DNA of 64,000 nt from NCBI GenBank assembly GCA_963848355.1, contig CAWKDG010000006.1, positions 1-64,000 of the forward strand. The letters run 5' to 3'. This stretch comes from CAWKDG01 sp963848355. GTDB lineage: Bacteria; Actinomycetota; Acidimicrobiia; Acidimicrobiales; UBA8190. This document shows, piece by piece, positions 43,589 to 53,377 of the stretch. The notes under the pieces are model-generated. The model was given only the letters and a program-made list of their open reading frames with translations, ran no database searches and was not told the origin of the DNA. The translations under genes were made by a program, and so were the position numbers. The stretch's first letter is position 1. The number at the start of each line of letters is the position of its first letter.

Positions 43589-45688
43589 ATGGGTGTCACG
43601 ATGGTAACGTCGAGCATGTCTTGGGTGGGCCGTGCTCCCAGGGAGCTCATGGCGGGGGACGAATCGGGGACGGCTCCGGAAGACCGAAAGTTCCGACCGG
43701 ACGTGCAGGGACTTCGAGCGGTCGCCGTGCTTCTCGTGGTTCTCTACCACAGCGGCGCAACCTTCTTCAGCGGCGGCTACGTCGGTGTCGACGTTTTCTT
43801 CGTCATCTCCGGGTTTGTCATCACGGGAGTGCTGCTACGTGAACGGGCATCCTCCGGTCGGACATCGATTCTCGCGTTCTACGGTCGTCGGTGTCGACGG
43901 ATCATCCCGGCGGCCACGCTCGTCATCATCGTCGCCGTCGCCGGGTCGTATGCATTTCTCGGGGATCTGTCGGGCGCCCAGGCAGCGATCGACGGTCGAT
44001 GGGCAGCGATCTTTCTGGCGAACTTTCACTTTGCCGCAGAGGGAACGAACTACCTCGCCTCGCAGCAGTTGCCATCGCCGCTTCAGAATTTCTGGACTCT
44101 GTCGGTCGAAGAGCAGTTTTACCTCGTCTATCCGACACTGTTCCTGATCATCGCTGCGCTACGCACCCGCATATCCATGCGGGCACGGCTTGCGATCGTC
44201 CTCGCCGTCGTCATCGTCGCCTCGTTCGCTCTCTCGGTCTCGCAAACATCGTCGAACCCCACTGTCGCCTACTTCTCCCCTTTCACCCGCGCCTGGGAGC
44301 TGGCACTCGGCGCCCTCGTGGCGGTGGGGACCTCATGGCTTCTGCGGCTTCCCGCGCACATTGCTGCCGCCATGACATGGCTGGGCCTCGGGGCGATCCT
44401 CGCTGCCGCCGTCATCTTCAACAGTGTGACGGCCTACCCTGGTTCGCTGGTGGCGATCCCCGTCGTGGGCGCCGCTTTCATCATCGCCGGTGGAGTGGTT
44501 GCTCCTCGCCACGGCGTGGAGGCATTGCTCCGACTCGCTCCTTTCGCATGGCTGGGAAACCTGTCGTACTCGCTTTATCTCTGGCACTGGCCCATTCTCA
44601 TCATCGTCGCCGAACATGAGCAGAAGACCAGCTTGTCGTTCGTCCAGAACATTCCATGGCTCATCCTCGCCCTCGTCGCTTCGGTCGCTTCGTACGCGCT
44701 CGTCGAGAATCCCATCCGACATGCCACTTTCCCGACCCGTTACCGATGGGCCAGCGTCGCTGGCGGGGTGGGACTGATTGCGCTGACGCTGACGTTGGTG
44801 ATCGCGGTGTTTCCCAGCGAGTCAGCGCCGGCCAGTCCGGGCGCGACAGACAGAGTCGCCGCTGGGACCAATGCGGAGGTGGCCAGACTGGTGGCGGCGT
44901 CCACCGAGATTCAACGACTGCCAGCCCACCTCACACCGTCTTTGCAAGCGGCCTCACAGGACTTCGGGGCCCCCCCGGGGCTTTGTACGCCCGCGGTCGG
45001 GGCTGCATCTGTCCCCAGCTGTTCGTTCGGTGACCCAAACGGACGCCACACTATGGTTCTCTACGGTGACTCACACGCCCTGATGTGGTTCACGGCCATG
45101 GACGACATCGCCATCCAGGCACATTGGCGATTGGTCATCCTGGGGAAGGGTTACTGCATGGCCAACAAGTACCCGGCGGCCGCAACCGCATACCCTCTGC
45201 TCCGCAAGTGCAGTCACTGGCAGGAGTTTGCCACTCAGCGCATCAAGCAGCTCGACCCAGACCTCGTTGTCGTCACTCAGGAGTACCAGAACAGTATCGA
45301 CAAGGTGCCGTATACGCCGGCGCAATGGCAGCAGGGTCTCGAGACAACCCTCAACGAGATCGAGGGACCGCATACCAAGTTCGTCGTGCTCGGAAACATC
45401 CCTCAAGCTGACCCGGATCCTCCAAACTGCCTGGCCGAACACCCCGACCAGGTCCAGCTTTGTTCTGGTCCGCTGCCCAACCAGATCTATAACGAGGCTG
45501 AGAAGCGGGCCGTGACAGCCGAGGGCGGACGCTACATCTCAGTGACCCCTTGGTTCTGCTCCCAGCGCTGTAGTGCGGTCGTCGGACGGTTCCAGTTGTA
45601 TGTGAACCAGCTACACGTGACGGCGTCCTACTCGCTCTTCTTGCGACATGTACTGGCCGAGAAGCTTGACCTCTCCCGGTACCAATGA
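43589..45688 (+). CDS. OafA/PatB-type surface O-acyltransferase with SGNH domain
   Basis: About 700 residues. N-terminal acyltransferase-3 membrane domain with FRPDVQGLRAVAVLLVVLYHSG, VDVFFVISGFVI, RRCRRIIPA, FWTLSVEEQFYLVYP and about ten membrane segments to residue 410. The C-terminal SGNH-like part has YGDSHALMW (Ser and Asp of block I) and LHVTASYS near the end. It moves acetyl or other acyl groups onto surface glycans. Several starts (43589, 43601, 43616) are possible. It may modify the glycan made by the downstream glycosyltransferase operon. Confidence 0.88.
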   Translation: MGVTMVTSSMSWVGRAPRELMAGDESGTAPEDRKFRPDVQGLRAVAVLLVVLYHSGATFFSGGYVGVDVFFVISGFVITGVLLRERASSGRTSILAFYGRRCRRIIPAATLVIIVAVAGSYAFLGDLSGAQAAIDGRWAAIFLANFHFAAEGTNYLASQQLPSPLQNFWTLSVEEQFYLVYPTLFLIIAALRTRISMRARLAIVLAVVIVASFALSVSQTSSNPTVAYFSPFTRAWELALGALVAVGTSWLLRLPAHIAAAMTWLGLGAILAAAVIFNSVTAYPGSLVAIPVVGAAFIIAGGVVAPRHGVEALLRLAPFAWLGNLSYSLYLWHWPILIIVAEHEQKTSLSFVQNIPWLILALVASVASYALVENPIRHATFPTRYRWASVAGGVGLIALTLTLVIAVFPSESAPASPGATDRVAAGTNAEVARLVAASTEIQRLPAHLTPSLQAASQDFGAPPGLCTPAVGAASVPSCSFGDPNGRHTMVLYGDSHALMWFTAMDDIAIQAHWRLVILGKGYCMANKYPAAATAYPLLRKCSHWQEFATQRIKQLDPDLVVVTQEYQNSIDKVPYTPAQWQQGLETTLNEIEGPHTKFVVLGNIPQADPDPPNCLAEHPDQVQLCSGPLPNQIYNEAEKRAVTAEGGRYISVTPWFCSQRCSAVVGRFQLYVNQLHVTASYSLFLRHVLAEKLDLSRYQ

Positions 45689-45778
45689 GACCCCGTCGGG
45701 CAGGGATACCAGCGAGATCGGTGTAACAGGGTCCTTTCGACCGTCCTCCGACTGATCCCTTGCGCGGGGGTCATCATT

Positions 45779-45833
45779 TCCCGTCGGGGGTCACTGTTTG
45801 TCGAAGTATTGATCCCCCGTTGGACGGGAGAAG
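45779..45833. repeat. Long imperfect inverted repeat
   Basis: TCCCGTCGGGGGTCA pairs with TGATCCCCC plus GGACGGGA across a spacer of about 20 bases. It lies between the acyltransferase and the WXG100 genes and has no T-run. It may be a terminator, operator or RNA element. Confidence 0.45.
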
Positions 45834-45938
45834 ATTCAGCTCTGGCACCTTTTATGGATCGAGGCAGAGAACCAGGCCCAGCCGAGCCTTAGGCAGGACG
45901 GGCCCATCAGACGATCCCTCCGCCAGAAGGAGAAGGAC

Positions 45939-46313
45939 ATGACTACTGGAATTGCGGTCACCCCGCAGCGGCTCCTGGAGATTTCGGCGCAGATGAGTAC
46001 CGGCGCTGCTGACGTCCAGGCGATCCTGTCCCGGTTGTCGGCAAACGTCGCACCGGTCCGGTCGGAATGGGTGGGTGCCGCCCAGGCCCAGTTCAACGCC
46101 CTCTGGGACCAGCTGCAGAAGGACGCCAACGGTCTGCACTCGGTGCTCACCGGCATCGCCAAGCTCACCGAGAACGCCGCCACGGCGTACGAGGCGGCTG
46201 AACTGAGCATCGCTAAAGCCTTCGACGAGTTCCGCGTCGAGCAGGATATGGTCCATGCCGTCGCCGGTGTCTTTGACGAGCTCGTCGCGCCAAACGGAGA
46301 AGGACATGCCTAG
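45939..46313 (+). CDS. WXG100-family protein, copy 1
   Basis: A 124-residue helical hairpin protein of the WXG100/ESAT-6 family: W-x-G in SEWVGAAQAQFNALWDQLQ at about 43-60 and the helix ATAYEAAELSIAKAFDEF. Such proteins are substrates or chaperone partners of type VII secretion. No secretion core gene (EccC, EccB, EccD) is in the window. GGAGAAGG precedes the ATG. The stop overlaps the start region of a second copy. Confidence 0.85.
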   Translation: MTTGIAVTPQRLLEISAQMSTGAADVQAILSRLSANVAPVRSEWVGAAQAQFNALWDQLQKDANGLHSVLTGIAKLTENAATAYEAAELSIAKAFDEFRVEQDMVHAVAGVFDELVAPNGEGHA

Positions 46314-46764
46314 TGGAATCGTTGTAACCCCACAGCGGCTGCGGGAAGTCTCGGCGCAGATGAGTACCGGTGCCGCTGACGTCAAGGCGATCCTGTCCCG
46401 GCTGTCGGGCAACGTCGCACCGGTCCGGTCGGAATGGGTGGGCTCCGCTCAAACCCAGTTCAACGCCCTCTGGGACCAACTGCAGAAGGACGCCAACGGT
46501 CTGCACTCGGTGCTCACCGGCATCGCCAAGCTCACCGAGAACGCCGCCACGGCGTACGAGGCGGCTGAACTGAGCATCGCCAAAGCCTTCGATGAGTTTC
46601 GCATCGAGCCCGAAGGGGTCCACGTTGTCAGCGGCGCTTGTAACGCCGCTGACGCCGTAGCGGAGATCATCCTCAACACCGAGAGCACACCGAGCCCCGT
46701 TCTCGCTGAGGTCGTCGAGGACATTGAGATCATCGATGACACTGACGATCAGCGACGAAACTGA
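46306..46764 (+). CDS. WXG100-family protein, copy 2, with acidic tail
   Basis: A 152-residue paralog nearly identical to copy 1 over its first 100 residues (SEWVGSAQTQF), with the same ribosome site. The last 50 residues differ (CNAADAVAEIILN, then VVEDIEIIDDTDDQ) and are acidic. The two copies probably form a hetero-pair or give redundant substrates. It arose by tandem duplication of about 367 bases. Confidence 0.85.
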   Translation: MPSGIVVTPQRLREVSAQMSTGAADVKAILSRLSGNVAPVRSEWVGSAQTQFNALWDQLQKDANGLHSVLTGIAKLTENAATAYEAAELSIAKAFDEFRIEPEGVHVVSGACNAADAVAEIILNTESTPSPVLAEVVEDIEIIDDTDDQRRN

Positions 46765-46772
46765 GATAGTCG

Positions 46773-47117
46773 ATGCACACTGACGGCATGGCTGACGAGT
46801 CCGTGGATCCGGATAAAGCGAGTCCTCGGCTGCCGTGGACGCGGTTCATGACGAAGGCCGCTCACTCCACCCAGAATGGCGAGCACACGATCAGCCCACG
46901 AGTCCGCGAACGGCGGTTCAAGGCCTCGGACCCGGCTCTCAAGTCTGGGACCAGGCTCTGCCGACTCTGCTTCACCGTCGTGATCCTCGAGCCGCAGTAC
47001 ATCGAGCGGACTGCGACCCACGTCTACGTGTGCTGTCCGCATTGCGGGCGTTCGTTCCCGGTCCGTCAGAGCGACGTCGAACAGTATCTGCTCGGTCAGA
47101 CGCCGCCGTCCTCGTAG
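46773..47117 (+). CDS. Zinc-ribbon protein
   Basis: A 114-residue protein with CRLC (about 63) and CCPHC (about 86), a C-x2-C pair suitable for zinc, in the C-terminal half (LCRLCFTVVILEP, YVCCPHCGRSFPV). It starts 8 bases after the WXG100 pair and is probably in the same transcript. No known family. Could be a nucleic-acid- or protein-binding partner. Confidence 0.6.
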   Translation: MHTDGMADESVDPDKASPRLPWTRFMTKAAHSTQNGEHTISPRVRERRFKASDPALKSGTRLCRLCFTVVILEPQYIERTATHVYVCCPHCGRSFPVRQSDVEQYLLGQTPPSS

Positions 47118-47207
47118 GGCAGGACCGGTTCGCTTCGCTACGCCGCCCGCTGCCAGACCGACGTGTTCTTCGTACTGGCGCTCGTGAAGGGTTCGCGGGG
47201 TTGTCCG

Positions 47208-47243
47208 AGAAGGGGCGAACGTCCGGTGGGCCCCGCCCCTTCT
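47208..47243. terminator. Possible hairpin after the WXG100 cluster
   Basis: AGAAGGGGCG and CGCCCCTTCT form a 10-bp stem with a loop of about 16 bases between convergent transcripts. No T-run follows, so it is only a possible terminator. The rest of 47118-47372 shows no gene. Confidence 0.4.
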
Positions 47244-47372
47244 GAGGCACCCCGGGGGCTGAACCAGGGCCGCCCCTGCTTCAAGTCAGGACCCCAGAAC
47301 CCCTCTCACGTGCGAAGCGTCCTGATAGCTGACGATCGGGACGACCGTCGGGTTGCTGGCTGGTAGCGCTCG

Positions 47373-48554
47373 TCATGGACGTTCGGAGAGCAGCCTCCGG
47401 TAGATGTCTTCGACCTCGTGCGCTGCCGATGTCACATCGAACATAGCGCTCCGTTCGAGGACGGCCTTGCCGAGCTCTTCACGGACGGTGGGATTCCGTA
47501 CGAGCCGTTCCAACGCGATCGCCAGCAAGTCGGCGCGTCCGGGAGGAACGAGCAAGGCGTCGACCCCGTCGGTAAAGAGATTGGGGATCTCACCTACGGC
47601 GCTCAGAACGAGCGGCAAGCCGGCGCTCGTCGCCTCCATGACGGCTACGGGCAGGCCTTCGTGGCGGGACGGGAGCGTGAACACATCGGCGGCGGTCATG
47701 AGCCGTAGGACATCGGCGCGCGGGCCCAGGAACCGGAACCGGTCACCAAGGCCGAGGTCGCCATGGATTCGATTCAACTCGTCGGCGAGGGGGCCGTAAC
47801 CGACCGAGACGAACGAGACAGGTGCGCCGCCCGCCAGGAGTATTCGAGCTGCCTCGAGGAGGATGTCGTATCCCTTCTCAGGACGGAGGTTGGCGACGGC
47901 GAGGACGAGCACGTCGCCATCTCGGACTCCCAGCTCATCGCGCACTTCTCGACGTATCCTTTCCTTGTCGATACGCATCTCTGCCGACCGCGAGACGTCC
48001 ACTCCGTGGATGATCACCTGCGCGCGCCGTCGGAGGGCCTTCGGGAGTCCTTGGCGTGAGGCCTCGGAAACTGTTACCAGCGCATCGTCGAGGCCGATGG
48101 TCGCTCTATTGAGAATCCGGACAGGGACTTCCATCTCGCCCCAAGTGCAGTGCTGCGTATATACGAGCTTTGGTCGGAGGTCCTTGGGTAGGCTCTGTAC
48201 GACCAAGCGGCCCAGGGACGCCGCGTAGGGCAAATGAAAGTGGATCAAGTCATAGTGACGATCGACGAGCAGCCGTCTGAGGGCTGCGGTCCATTTGAGA
48301 TCCCAGTCACCGCGTGCTCCAAGCGCGTGCACCGGAGTACCCGTCGATCGCATTTCGTCGGCCAGGCGGTGCCGTTCACTGAGTACGAACGCTGCTTCGT
48401 AATCGAACGACGTGCGATCTCCCCGAGCTGCCATATCGACGAGGAGTCGTTCCGCACCCCCGTAGTCAAGGCACTTGATGAGGAGTAGAACGCGAGCCGG
48501 CCGCCCTGTCGTGGCGCCCGGTCGCGATTGCCCGTGTTCGTCGGGGGTGCTCAT
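47373..48554 (-). CDS. Glycosyltransferase family 4
   Basis: A 393-residue GT-B glycosyltransferase. Donor- and acceptor-site features: KCLDYGGAERLLVDMA near the N terminus, VANLRPEKGYDILLEAARIL, GPRADVLRLMTAADVFTLPSRHEGLPVAVMEATSAGLPLV with the E-x7-E motif (HEGLPVAVME). It adds a sugar to a surface glycan, cytoplasmic side. Its start overlaps the ligase-like gene stop by 4 bases. Confidence 0.9.
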   Translation of the reverse strand: MSTPDEHGQSRPGATTGRPARVLLLIKCLDYGGAERLLVDMAARGDRTSFDYEAAFVLSERHRLADEMRSTGTPVHALGARGDWDLKWTAALRRLLVDRHYDLIHFHLPYAASLGRLVVQSLPKDLRPKLVYTQHCTWGEMEVPVRILNRATIGLDDALVTVSEASRQGLPKALRRRAQVIIHGVDVSRSAEMRIDKERIRREVRDELGVRDGDVLVLAVANLRPEKGYDILLEAARILLAGGAPVSFVSVGYGPLADELNRIHGDLGLGDRFRFLGPRADVLRLMTAADVFTLPSRHEGLPVAVMEATSAGLPLVLSAVGEIPNLFTDGVDALLVPPGRADLLAIALERLVRNPTVREELGKAVLERSAMFDVTSAAHEVEDIYRRLLSERP

Positions 48555-49984
48555 TGATTGATCGACGCGATGACGCTTCGTTTTCCACTGGGAAGCCGGG
48601 GCAACTCGTCGAGATATTCCACGTCGACCGGAATATCTCCCATCCTCTCTCTGATGTTGCCCAGGAATGTCGAGAGATCCTCCTTCTCAAATCTCTCCCG
48701 GTCGGCGACCATCTCGATACGTAAACGTCCATCTTGCAGGCGGCAGCGAAACGCGATCACCCAATGCAGGTGCTTCACGCAATCACCGATCTGGGCTGCG
48801 AAGATCTTTCCGCGGCCTGGGATCTCGAGAAAGTCAGATTCGCGGCCTTCGATGGAAGCGGCCAACGGGGTATCCCACCCGCACGGACATCGAAGCTCCT
48901 GCGAAAGAGTAAGGCGATCCCCGATCCGATAGCGGATCAGCGGCGTCTGCTTCATGTAGAAGCTCGTCACGAGCACTTCACCATTACTGGTCGGTTGATC
49001 ATCGGCACCGATGACTTCGAACACACCGCTCGTCACATCGATATGAAGCCGACCTTGTTGACACTCCATGATGAATGGAGCACCTTCTGATGATGCGTAC
49101 TGGTTGCGAACAGGACAATTGAACACCCGTTCCATAACGTCGCGCTGGCTTGTCGTGAGGGTCTCGCTGGTCGTAAAGATCGCCTGGAGATCGAGGGGTC
49201 CAGCTGCTCCTGTCATTTCAATAAAGCGCGCTAGCTCACCGATGGCCGAAGGGAAGCCGCTGAGGAACCGCGGCCTGAATTTCACGAGATCCTCTACGTA
49301 GTAGGGCAGAGCGCTCGGAGCCATATGGAAGGTGCTGTAATACCGAATGCGCTCGAAGAAGTTGTTCCGCCAGAACCGCTGCGCGGAGACGTCGTTGGCA
49401 CCGATCAGATGACGGCCCGAGAACCACGCGATGCGATCTCGACCGAGCTTGTAGCCATGCATCGCCCACATGGCCTCTTGTCGAGCGAACCGCTCTCCAT
49501 CACTGTCTGCCGAGCTGAAAACGACCAACGACTTTCCCGTCGTTCCACCCGTGTAACACTTACGCAGCTTGCCACTTCCACGGATGACGATGTCCTCGAT
49601 ATGCGCCCTGAGCTCCTCTTTTTCCAGAATCGGAAGGTCCGCGAGCTCCCTCGATGAGACCTGAGCGTATTTGGCCGCGTAGTACCGTGATCGTGTCGAT
49701 GCGTGAGAGATGATCTCGTGGGTTCGATTCGTCTGGATCTCGAGGAGATCTCCCCTCGGTAGCTCCCGCATCGTATTCCAACTGATCGCCGATTCTCGGA
49801 ACTCCCTACCTCGACGTCGCCTGAACAGCGTCGCTCCGACGACCGTGACGATGACGTCCTTGAAGACCGCGGGAGCGTGATCCATGAGACGTTGTTTCAC
49901 GTCGGTCGTCAAGATCTGAAACCAAGACCGTAGTGACGACAAGCGTGTCATCATGCTCATCCCGGAAGCACCGACGCGTGCCAT
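48551..49984 (-). CDS. Phenylacetate-CoA ligase-like (CapK/PaaK) adenylate-forming protein
   Basis: A 477-residue adenylate-forming enzyme of the CapK/PaaK group: the P-loop KCYTGGTTGKSLVVF (about 140-154), then YASSEGAPFIMECQQGRLH, LVTSFYMKQTPLIRYRIGDRL, GRESDFLEIPGRG, LPRLPSGKRSVIAS. In polysaccharide clusters such proteins activate acids or fatty acids. It belongs with the glycosyltransferase and the DUF362 gene. Confidence 0.85.
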   Translation of the reverse strand: MARVGASGMSMMTRLSSLRSWFQILTTDVKQRLMDHAPAVFKDVIVTVVGATLFRRRRGREFRESAISWNTMRELPRGDLLEIQTNRTHEIISHASTRSRYYAAKYAQVSSRELADLPILEKEELRAHIEDIVIRGSGKLRKCYTGGTTGKSLVVFSSADSDGERFARQEAMWAMHGYKLGRDRIAWFSGRHLIGANDVSAQRFWRNNFFERIRYYSTFHMAPSALPYYVEDLVKFRPRFLSGFPSAIGELARFIEMTGAAGPLDLQAIFTTSETLTTSQRDVMERVFNCPVRNQYASSEGAPFIMECQQGRLHIDVTSGVFEVIGADDQPTSNGEVLVTSFYMKQTPLIRYRIGDRLTLSQELRCPCGWDTPLAASIEGRESDFLEIPGRGKIFAAQIGDCVKHLHWVIAFRCRLQDGRLRIEMVADRERFEKEDLSTFLGNIRERMGDIPVDVEYLDELPRLPSGKRSVIASINQ

Positions 49985-50017
49985 GAACGCCGCGCCAATC
50001 GGCTCGGAGCCCAGCGC

Positions 50018-51496
50018 TCACCCATTGTCGGCCACTTCTGAGGATCGCTCGATAGCTCCGATCCATCCCTTTGGGGGTCGGAAGGGCCTTGCTAACACCG
50101 ACGGGATCGCCCCGATATCGGACAAGGTCTTCTCGGCCCACGTGACGCTGCAGGTAGTCCAGTTACGAAGCGGGAGATCAATGGACGGGTCCATGGCATG
50201 AGAGAGCAAGGGGATGCGATCTGGCTCATATCCCATCAATCGGGCGCATGCGACATCGGCGGCAACCGGATCATCGCTGAAGATGACCGTCCCTGCCAGC
50301 ACCGGTGACGGTCTCAAGGGCCCTTCGCCCTCACCGGCGACTATGCCGTCTACGAGAACGATGTGCGATCTTTGGGGCGTATCGGCAATGGATCCATCAG
50401 GACGCGCGAACCTGAGGATCCGCGCGACATCGAGTGCCATACGCCACGCCGTATCGTTTCCGGCCCAGGCGCCGCCCATAATTCCGTGCGGTCCGATCCG
50501 AGCGAGGCGAAAAGCTGACTTCCCTACGATTCTCGTGGCGTTGCCGAACCGCGTTTGTGGTGCAGCATACGATCGATCCGAGATCTCGGACGCGAGCGAC
50601 CGAAGTGGGTTCCCCAGAGGATGCTCGTCACCGCGGCCATGCCGATTGTCGTGGCGGTAGTGCGCAAGACATTCCTTTCGGGTAACCGTTCCGATGGTTC
50701 CCTTGAGCGCGCACGTGATGCCCACCTTCTCGTGAGTCTTCAGCTTTGGGACACTGATGATCACATCAGATTCGAGCACATCACGGTGAATCGTATAGAC
50801 ATGCCTCCCCTTCGAGTGAAACGACAACGTCACGCCTGGGGCGTAGTCACCCACGCGGAAATCGACGCTGGTCTTCCGCAGGTAGAGCTCGTCGAGGAAG
50901 CTCAGTGCACCCAAGTCCACCTCTACGGTAGGCACAGCCCTCGAGTCACTCTCTAGGAGCGCACCGTACTTGCTCCACACTGTGGCGACGCTGCGAAGGT
51001 CCATGGGCTGGATTGGTGCGGGGAGGGGAGTCGAGTCTTCCGACCGGGTACTCGTGAAGCCGGCCTCGCGGGCGACCGCGGCATAGTCACACGCTTGCAG
51101 CGGCGCCGAACCCACAGTGACCAGTCGGCTGTCACCTGCCGCCTCGATGGTGTGTTCCAGAAGGGATTTGACGACCGACCCGTTCGTGCACTTCGCCAGA
51201 AAACGCGGGATCGTCTCACCTCGATCGATCCGACGATGCATCACCAGGTTGGGGAGAACAAAGACGCGCTTACCGGGGGTTATCCATTTACTCAGTAGTG
51301 GGCGCCCAGATCCACCCGCGGAACCGCCGAGCCGCAAGGCCCGCCCGACCATATCGTCGACATCCGAGCCGTCGCCGTTCAGGAAGCCGGCTGACGCCGC
51401 CGAGTCTCCGCTCGCCGCCTCCGGGTAGCGCACGGCGGGGTTGCTCACGATCGACACGCGTACCGCTTCGCTTGTCGATTCGTCGTCCGATCCCAC
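50018..51496 (-). CDS. DUF362 protein
   Basis: About 492 residues. The family pattern is clear: KRVFVLPNLV, SVVKSLLEHTIEAAGDSRLVTVG, DVIISVPKLKTHEKVGITCALKGTIGTVTRKECL and DDPVAADVACARLMGYEPDRIPLL. DUF362 proteins have an unknown role, often beside polysaccharide genes. The GTG at 51496 has AGAGG upstream; a longer frame begins at 51610. First gene of the three-gene operon. Confidence 0.8.
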   Translation of the reverse strand: MGSDDESTSEAVRVSIVSNPAVRYPEAASGDSAASAGFLNGDGSDVDDMVGRALRLGGSAGGSGRPLLSKWITPGKRVFVLPNLVMHRRIDRGETIPRFLAKCTNGSVVKSLLEHTIEAAGDSRLVTVGSAPLQACDYAAVAREAGFTSTRSEDSTPLPAPIQPMDLRSVATVWSKYGALLESDSRAVPTVEVDLGALSFLDELYLRKTSVDFRVGDYAPGVTLSFHSKGRHVYTIHRDVLESDVIISVPKLKTHEKVGITCALKGTIGTVTRKECLAHYRHDNRHGRGDEHPLGNPLRSLASEISDRSYAAPQTRFGNATRIVGKSAFRLARIGPHGIMGGAWAGNDTAWRMALDVARILRFARPDGSIADTPQRSHIVLVDGIVAGEGEGPLRPSPVLAGTVIFSDDPVAADVACARLMGYEPDRIPLLSHAMDPSIDLPLRNWTTCSVTWAEKTLSDIGAIPSVLARPFRPPKGWIGAIERSSEVADNG

Positions 51497-51964
51497 CAGC
51501 AAGCCTCTTTCAATATGGATTGTGCCAGAGGCCGTGGGGGGGCCTACGTGACGCGCCGTGGTCACAAGCACAGCGGTGAAGAATGCCCCCGGAGCCCCTA
51601 CGCTCGCCACCCGTCAGAGCATCCCGGGGAAACTTCCTTCCGGAATGAGATCAAGCCAGGCCTCCAGCTAGGCGCCGGACGCCGATGGTGAGCATGCCCA
51701 GATTCGCTGTTTCGCCTGCTCCTTCCTGGCCTGAGGAGGTCGCGCCGTACCAACCAAGACACATGAATGTTACCAGCTGTCGGCGTTCTCGCAGTCCCAA
51801 GGTGTGATACCGCGGAGCAGATCGGAAGCCCCACCTGTGTCAACACAAGTCGGCTCACGGTCGCCCGGGCGACCTCGTACCGACGATCGCTTCAACGGGA
51901 ACCCGATTGCTCCCGGCAGTGGCCGGCGAAGCCAGCCGGGCTTTCAACTCTCTATCGACCGGGC
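51497..51964. other. Intergenic region with a decayed gene 3' end
   Basis: No intact gene. Positions about 51835-51935, read on the minus strand, give HCREQSG and, after a frame change, DRRYEVARATVSRL. This matches the recurring gene end YCREQSVPLEDRGSEIARCRRWL found near 62000 and 55050, so it is a remnant of the same family. Confidence 0.45.
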
Positions 51965-53377
51965 TCAGCCCATCAGGCCGAAGGCACCTCCAGCAGCTGT
52001 CAAGAGAACGAGGGTCGCTGAAGGAGCGAGGGCAGCTGTGGCACTCGACACCATGGCCGACACCATGAATGTCTGCTTCTTACTATTCGTTGCCAAGTAG
52101 CCGAGTGTCAGGACTCCTGGCTCAGACCCCCCCTTGAACCAGACGGTGGGCCACTCCGACGGGTGGAGTCCGAGGCTTCCATTGTTCACTGCGAAGATGG
52201 ACTTGATCGGCGACAACTTGGATTGATGAGAGAGCTGTTGCAATCCGACGAAGGCGCGGCAGATGTCGGCGGGAGATCCGAACCATTCGATCTTGTCGAT
52301 GTCGCGCGGTTCCGTCGACCCTTGGATCTCGCTGAGTGGGAGTGGATCCACAACCGTATTCAGGTACGCCTGCCGTTTGCTTGGTGCCCGAGCCAGGTAT
52401 CCATTCGCCAGGGTGGGAAAGTTCACATAGTGCAACAGAAACATTTGGCGCGTGCTCAAGAAGGGGGAATCGAGCCGCGGATCGTGTGTCCATTGTCGGA
52501 CCTGGGACTCCAAGGAGGACTGCCCGACCAGGTTGATCAACATGTCGGCCGCGGTGTTGTCGCTGATTGAGATCATTTTGGCCGCCGTCTCCCGCACCGA
52601 CACCCTCGTACCGGCGGGGACGAACTGAAGCGATGCCGAACCCACGGGATTACCGAGGCTCCTCAACTGGTTTTGAACCGTAAGCTCTTGACCCCAGGTG
52701 ATGTGTCCTGCGGCGATTTGATCAGCCAACGCCCCAAGCACAAAGAGCTTGAACTCTGATGCCAAGGGGCGTGGGGTCGATGATGCCATCTGGTGGATCG
52801 TCTGACAGGACCCGTTGGCCACTCGTGCAGCAAGAAAGCTGACACTGGGAGCAAGTGCAGCCAGGGTGTGGTCGATCTGAGACCAGCTCGTCGCCAGAAC
52901 CGGTGCGAGCTTCAACGCATCGATAAGACCCGATCCGTCTACCGAGAGTGTGACCTTGAACCTCAGACCGGGAGATGGTTCGACACCCTGCACGTGCTCG
53001 GTGCCGAAATTGGCGATCACCACGAGATCGCTCGGTTCCGACGACTGCACCCCGACCAGCTTTCCCGGGCCTGAGAGCTCCGCTAGGGCCGCATTGATCT
53101 TGGCCGCACTGACCTTGCCTAGAAACAACGAGTCGAAGTGGTAAACAATCTCCTGGTGAGACAAAGGGACGTCAGCGACTGCGTTCAAGAACCACGTGAG
53201 CTCTATCCCTGCTGGACTGTTTGGAAGGGTCTTGGACGTGAAGTCAGTGGTGCTGGTTGACGGTGCGCGTGCGACGGCACGCGATCCAGAACTGGACCCG
53301 CCACAGGAAGACAGGATGAGTGCGGTCGAGACTGCTCCGCATGCGGCGGCCCAACGCAACCGCTTCCGGCGAACCAT
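51965..53377 (-). CDS. Lipoprotein serine hydrolase of the beta-lactamase fold
   Basis: A 470-residue exported lipoprotein (lipobox LILSSC, Cys about 25). Residues 55-175 form an N-terminal beta domain; the rest is a class A beta-lactamase/DD-peptidase fold with SEFK (Ser-x-x-Lys, about 205), SDN in ISISDNTAADMLI, and KGG in WFKGGSEPG. It resembles mycobacterial LpqF-type proteins. It could be a peptidase or esterase rather than a resistance enzyme. Confidence 0.8.
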   Translation of the reverse strand: MVRRKRLRWAAACGAVSTALILSSCGGSSSGSRAVARAPSTSTTDFTSKTLPNSPAGIELTWFLNAVADVPLSHQEIVYHFDSLFLGKVSAAKINAALAELSGPGKLVGVQSSEPSDLVVIANFGTEHVQGVEPSPGLRFKVTLSVDGSGLIDALKLAPVLATSWSQIDHTLAALAPSVSFLAARVANGSCQTIHQMASSTPRPLASEFKLFVLGALADQIAAGHITWGQELTVQNQLRSLGNPVGSASLQFVPAGTRVSVRETAAKMISISDNTAADMLINLVGQSSLESQVRQWTHDPRLDSPFLSTRQMFLLHYVNFPTLANGYLARAPSKRQAYLNTVVDPLPLSEIQGSTEPRDIDKIEWFGSPADICRAFVGLQQLSHQSKLSPIKSIFAVNNGSLGLHPSEWPTVWFKGGSEPGVLTLGYLATNSKKQTFMVSAMVSSATAALAPSATLVLLTAAGGAFGLMG

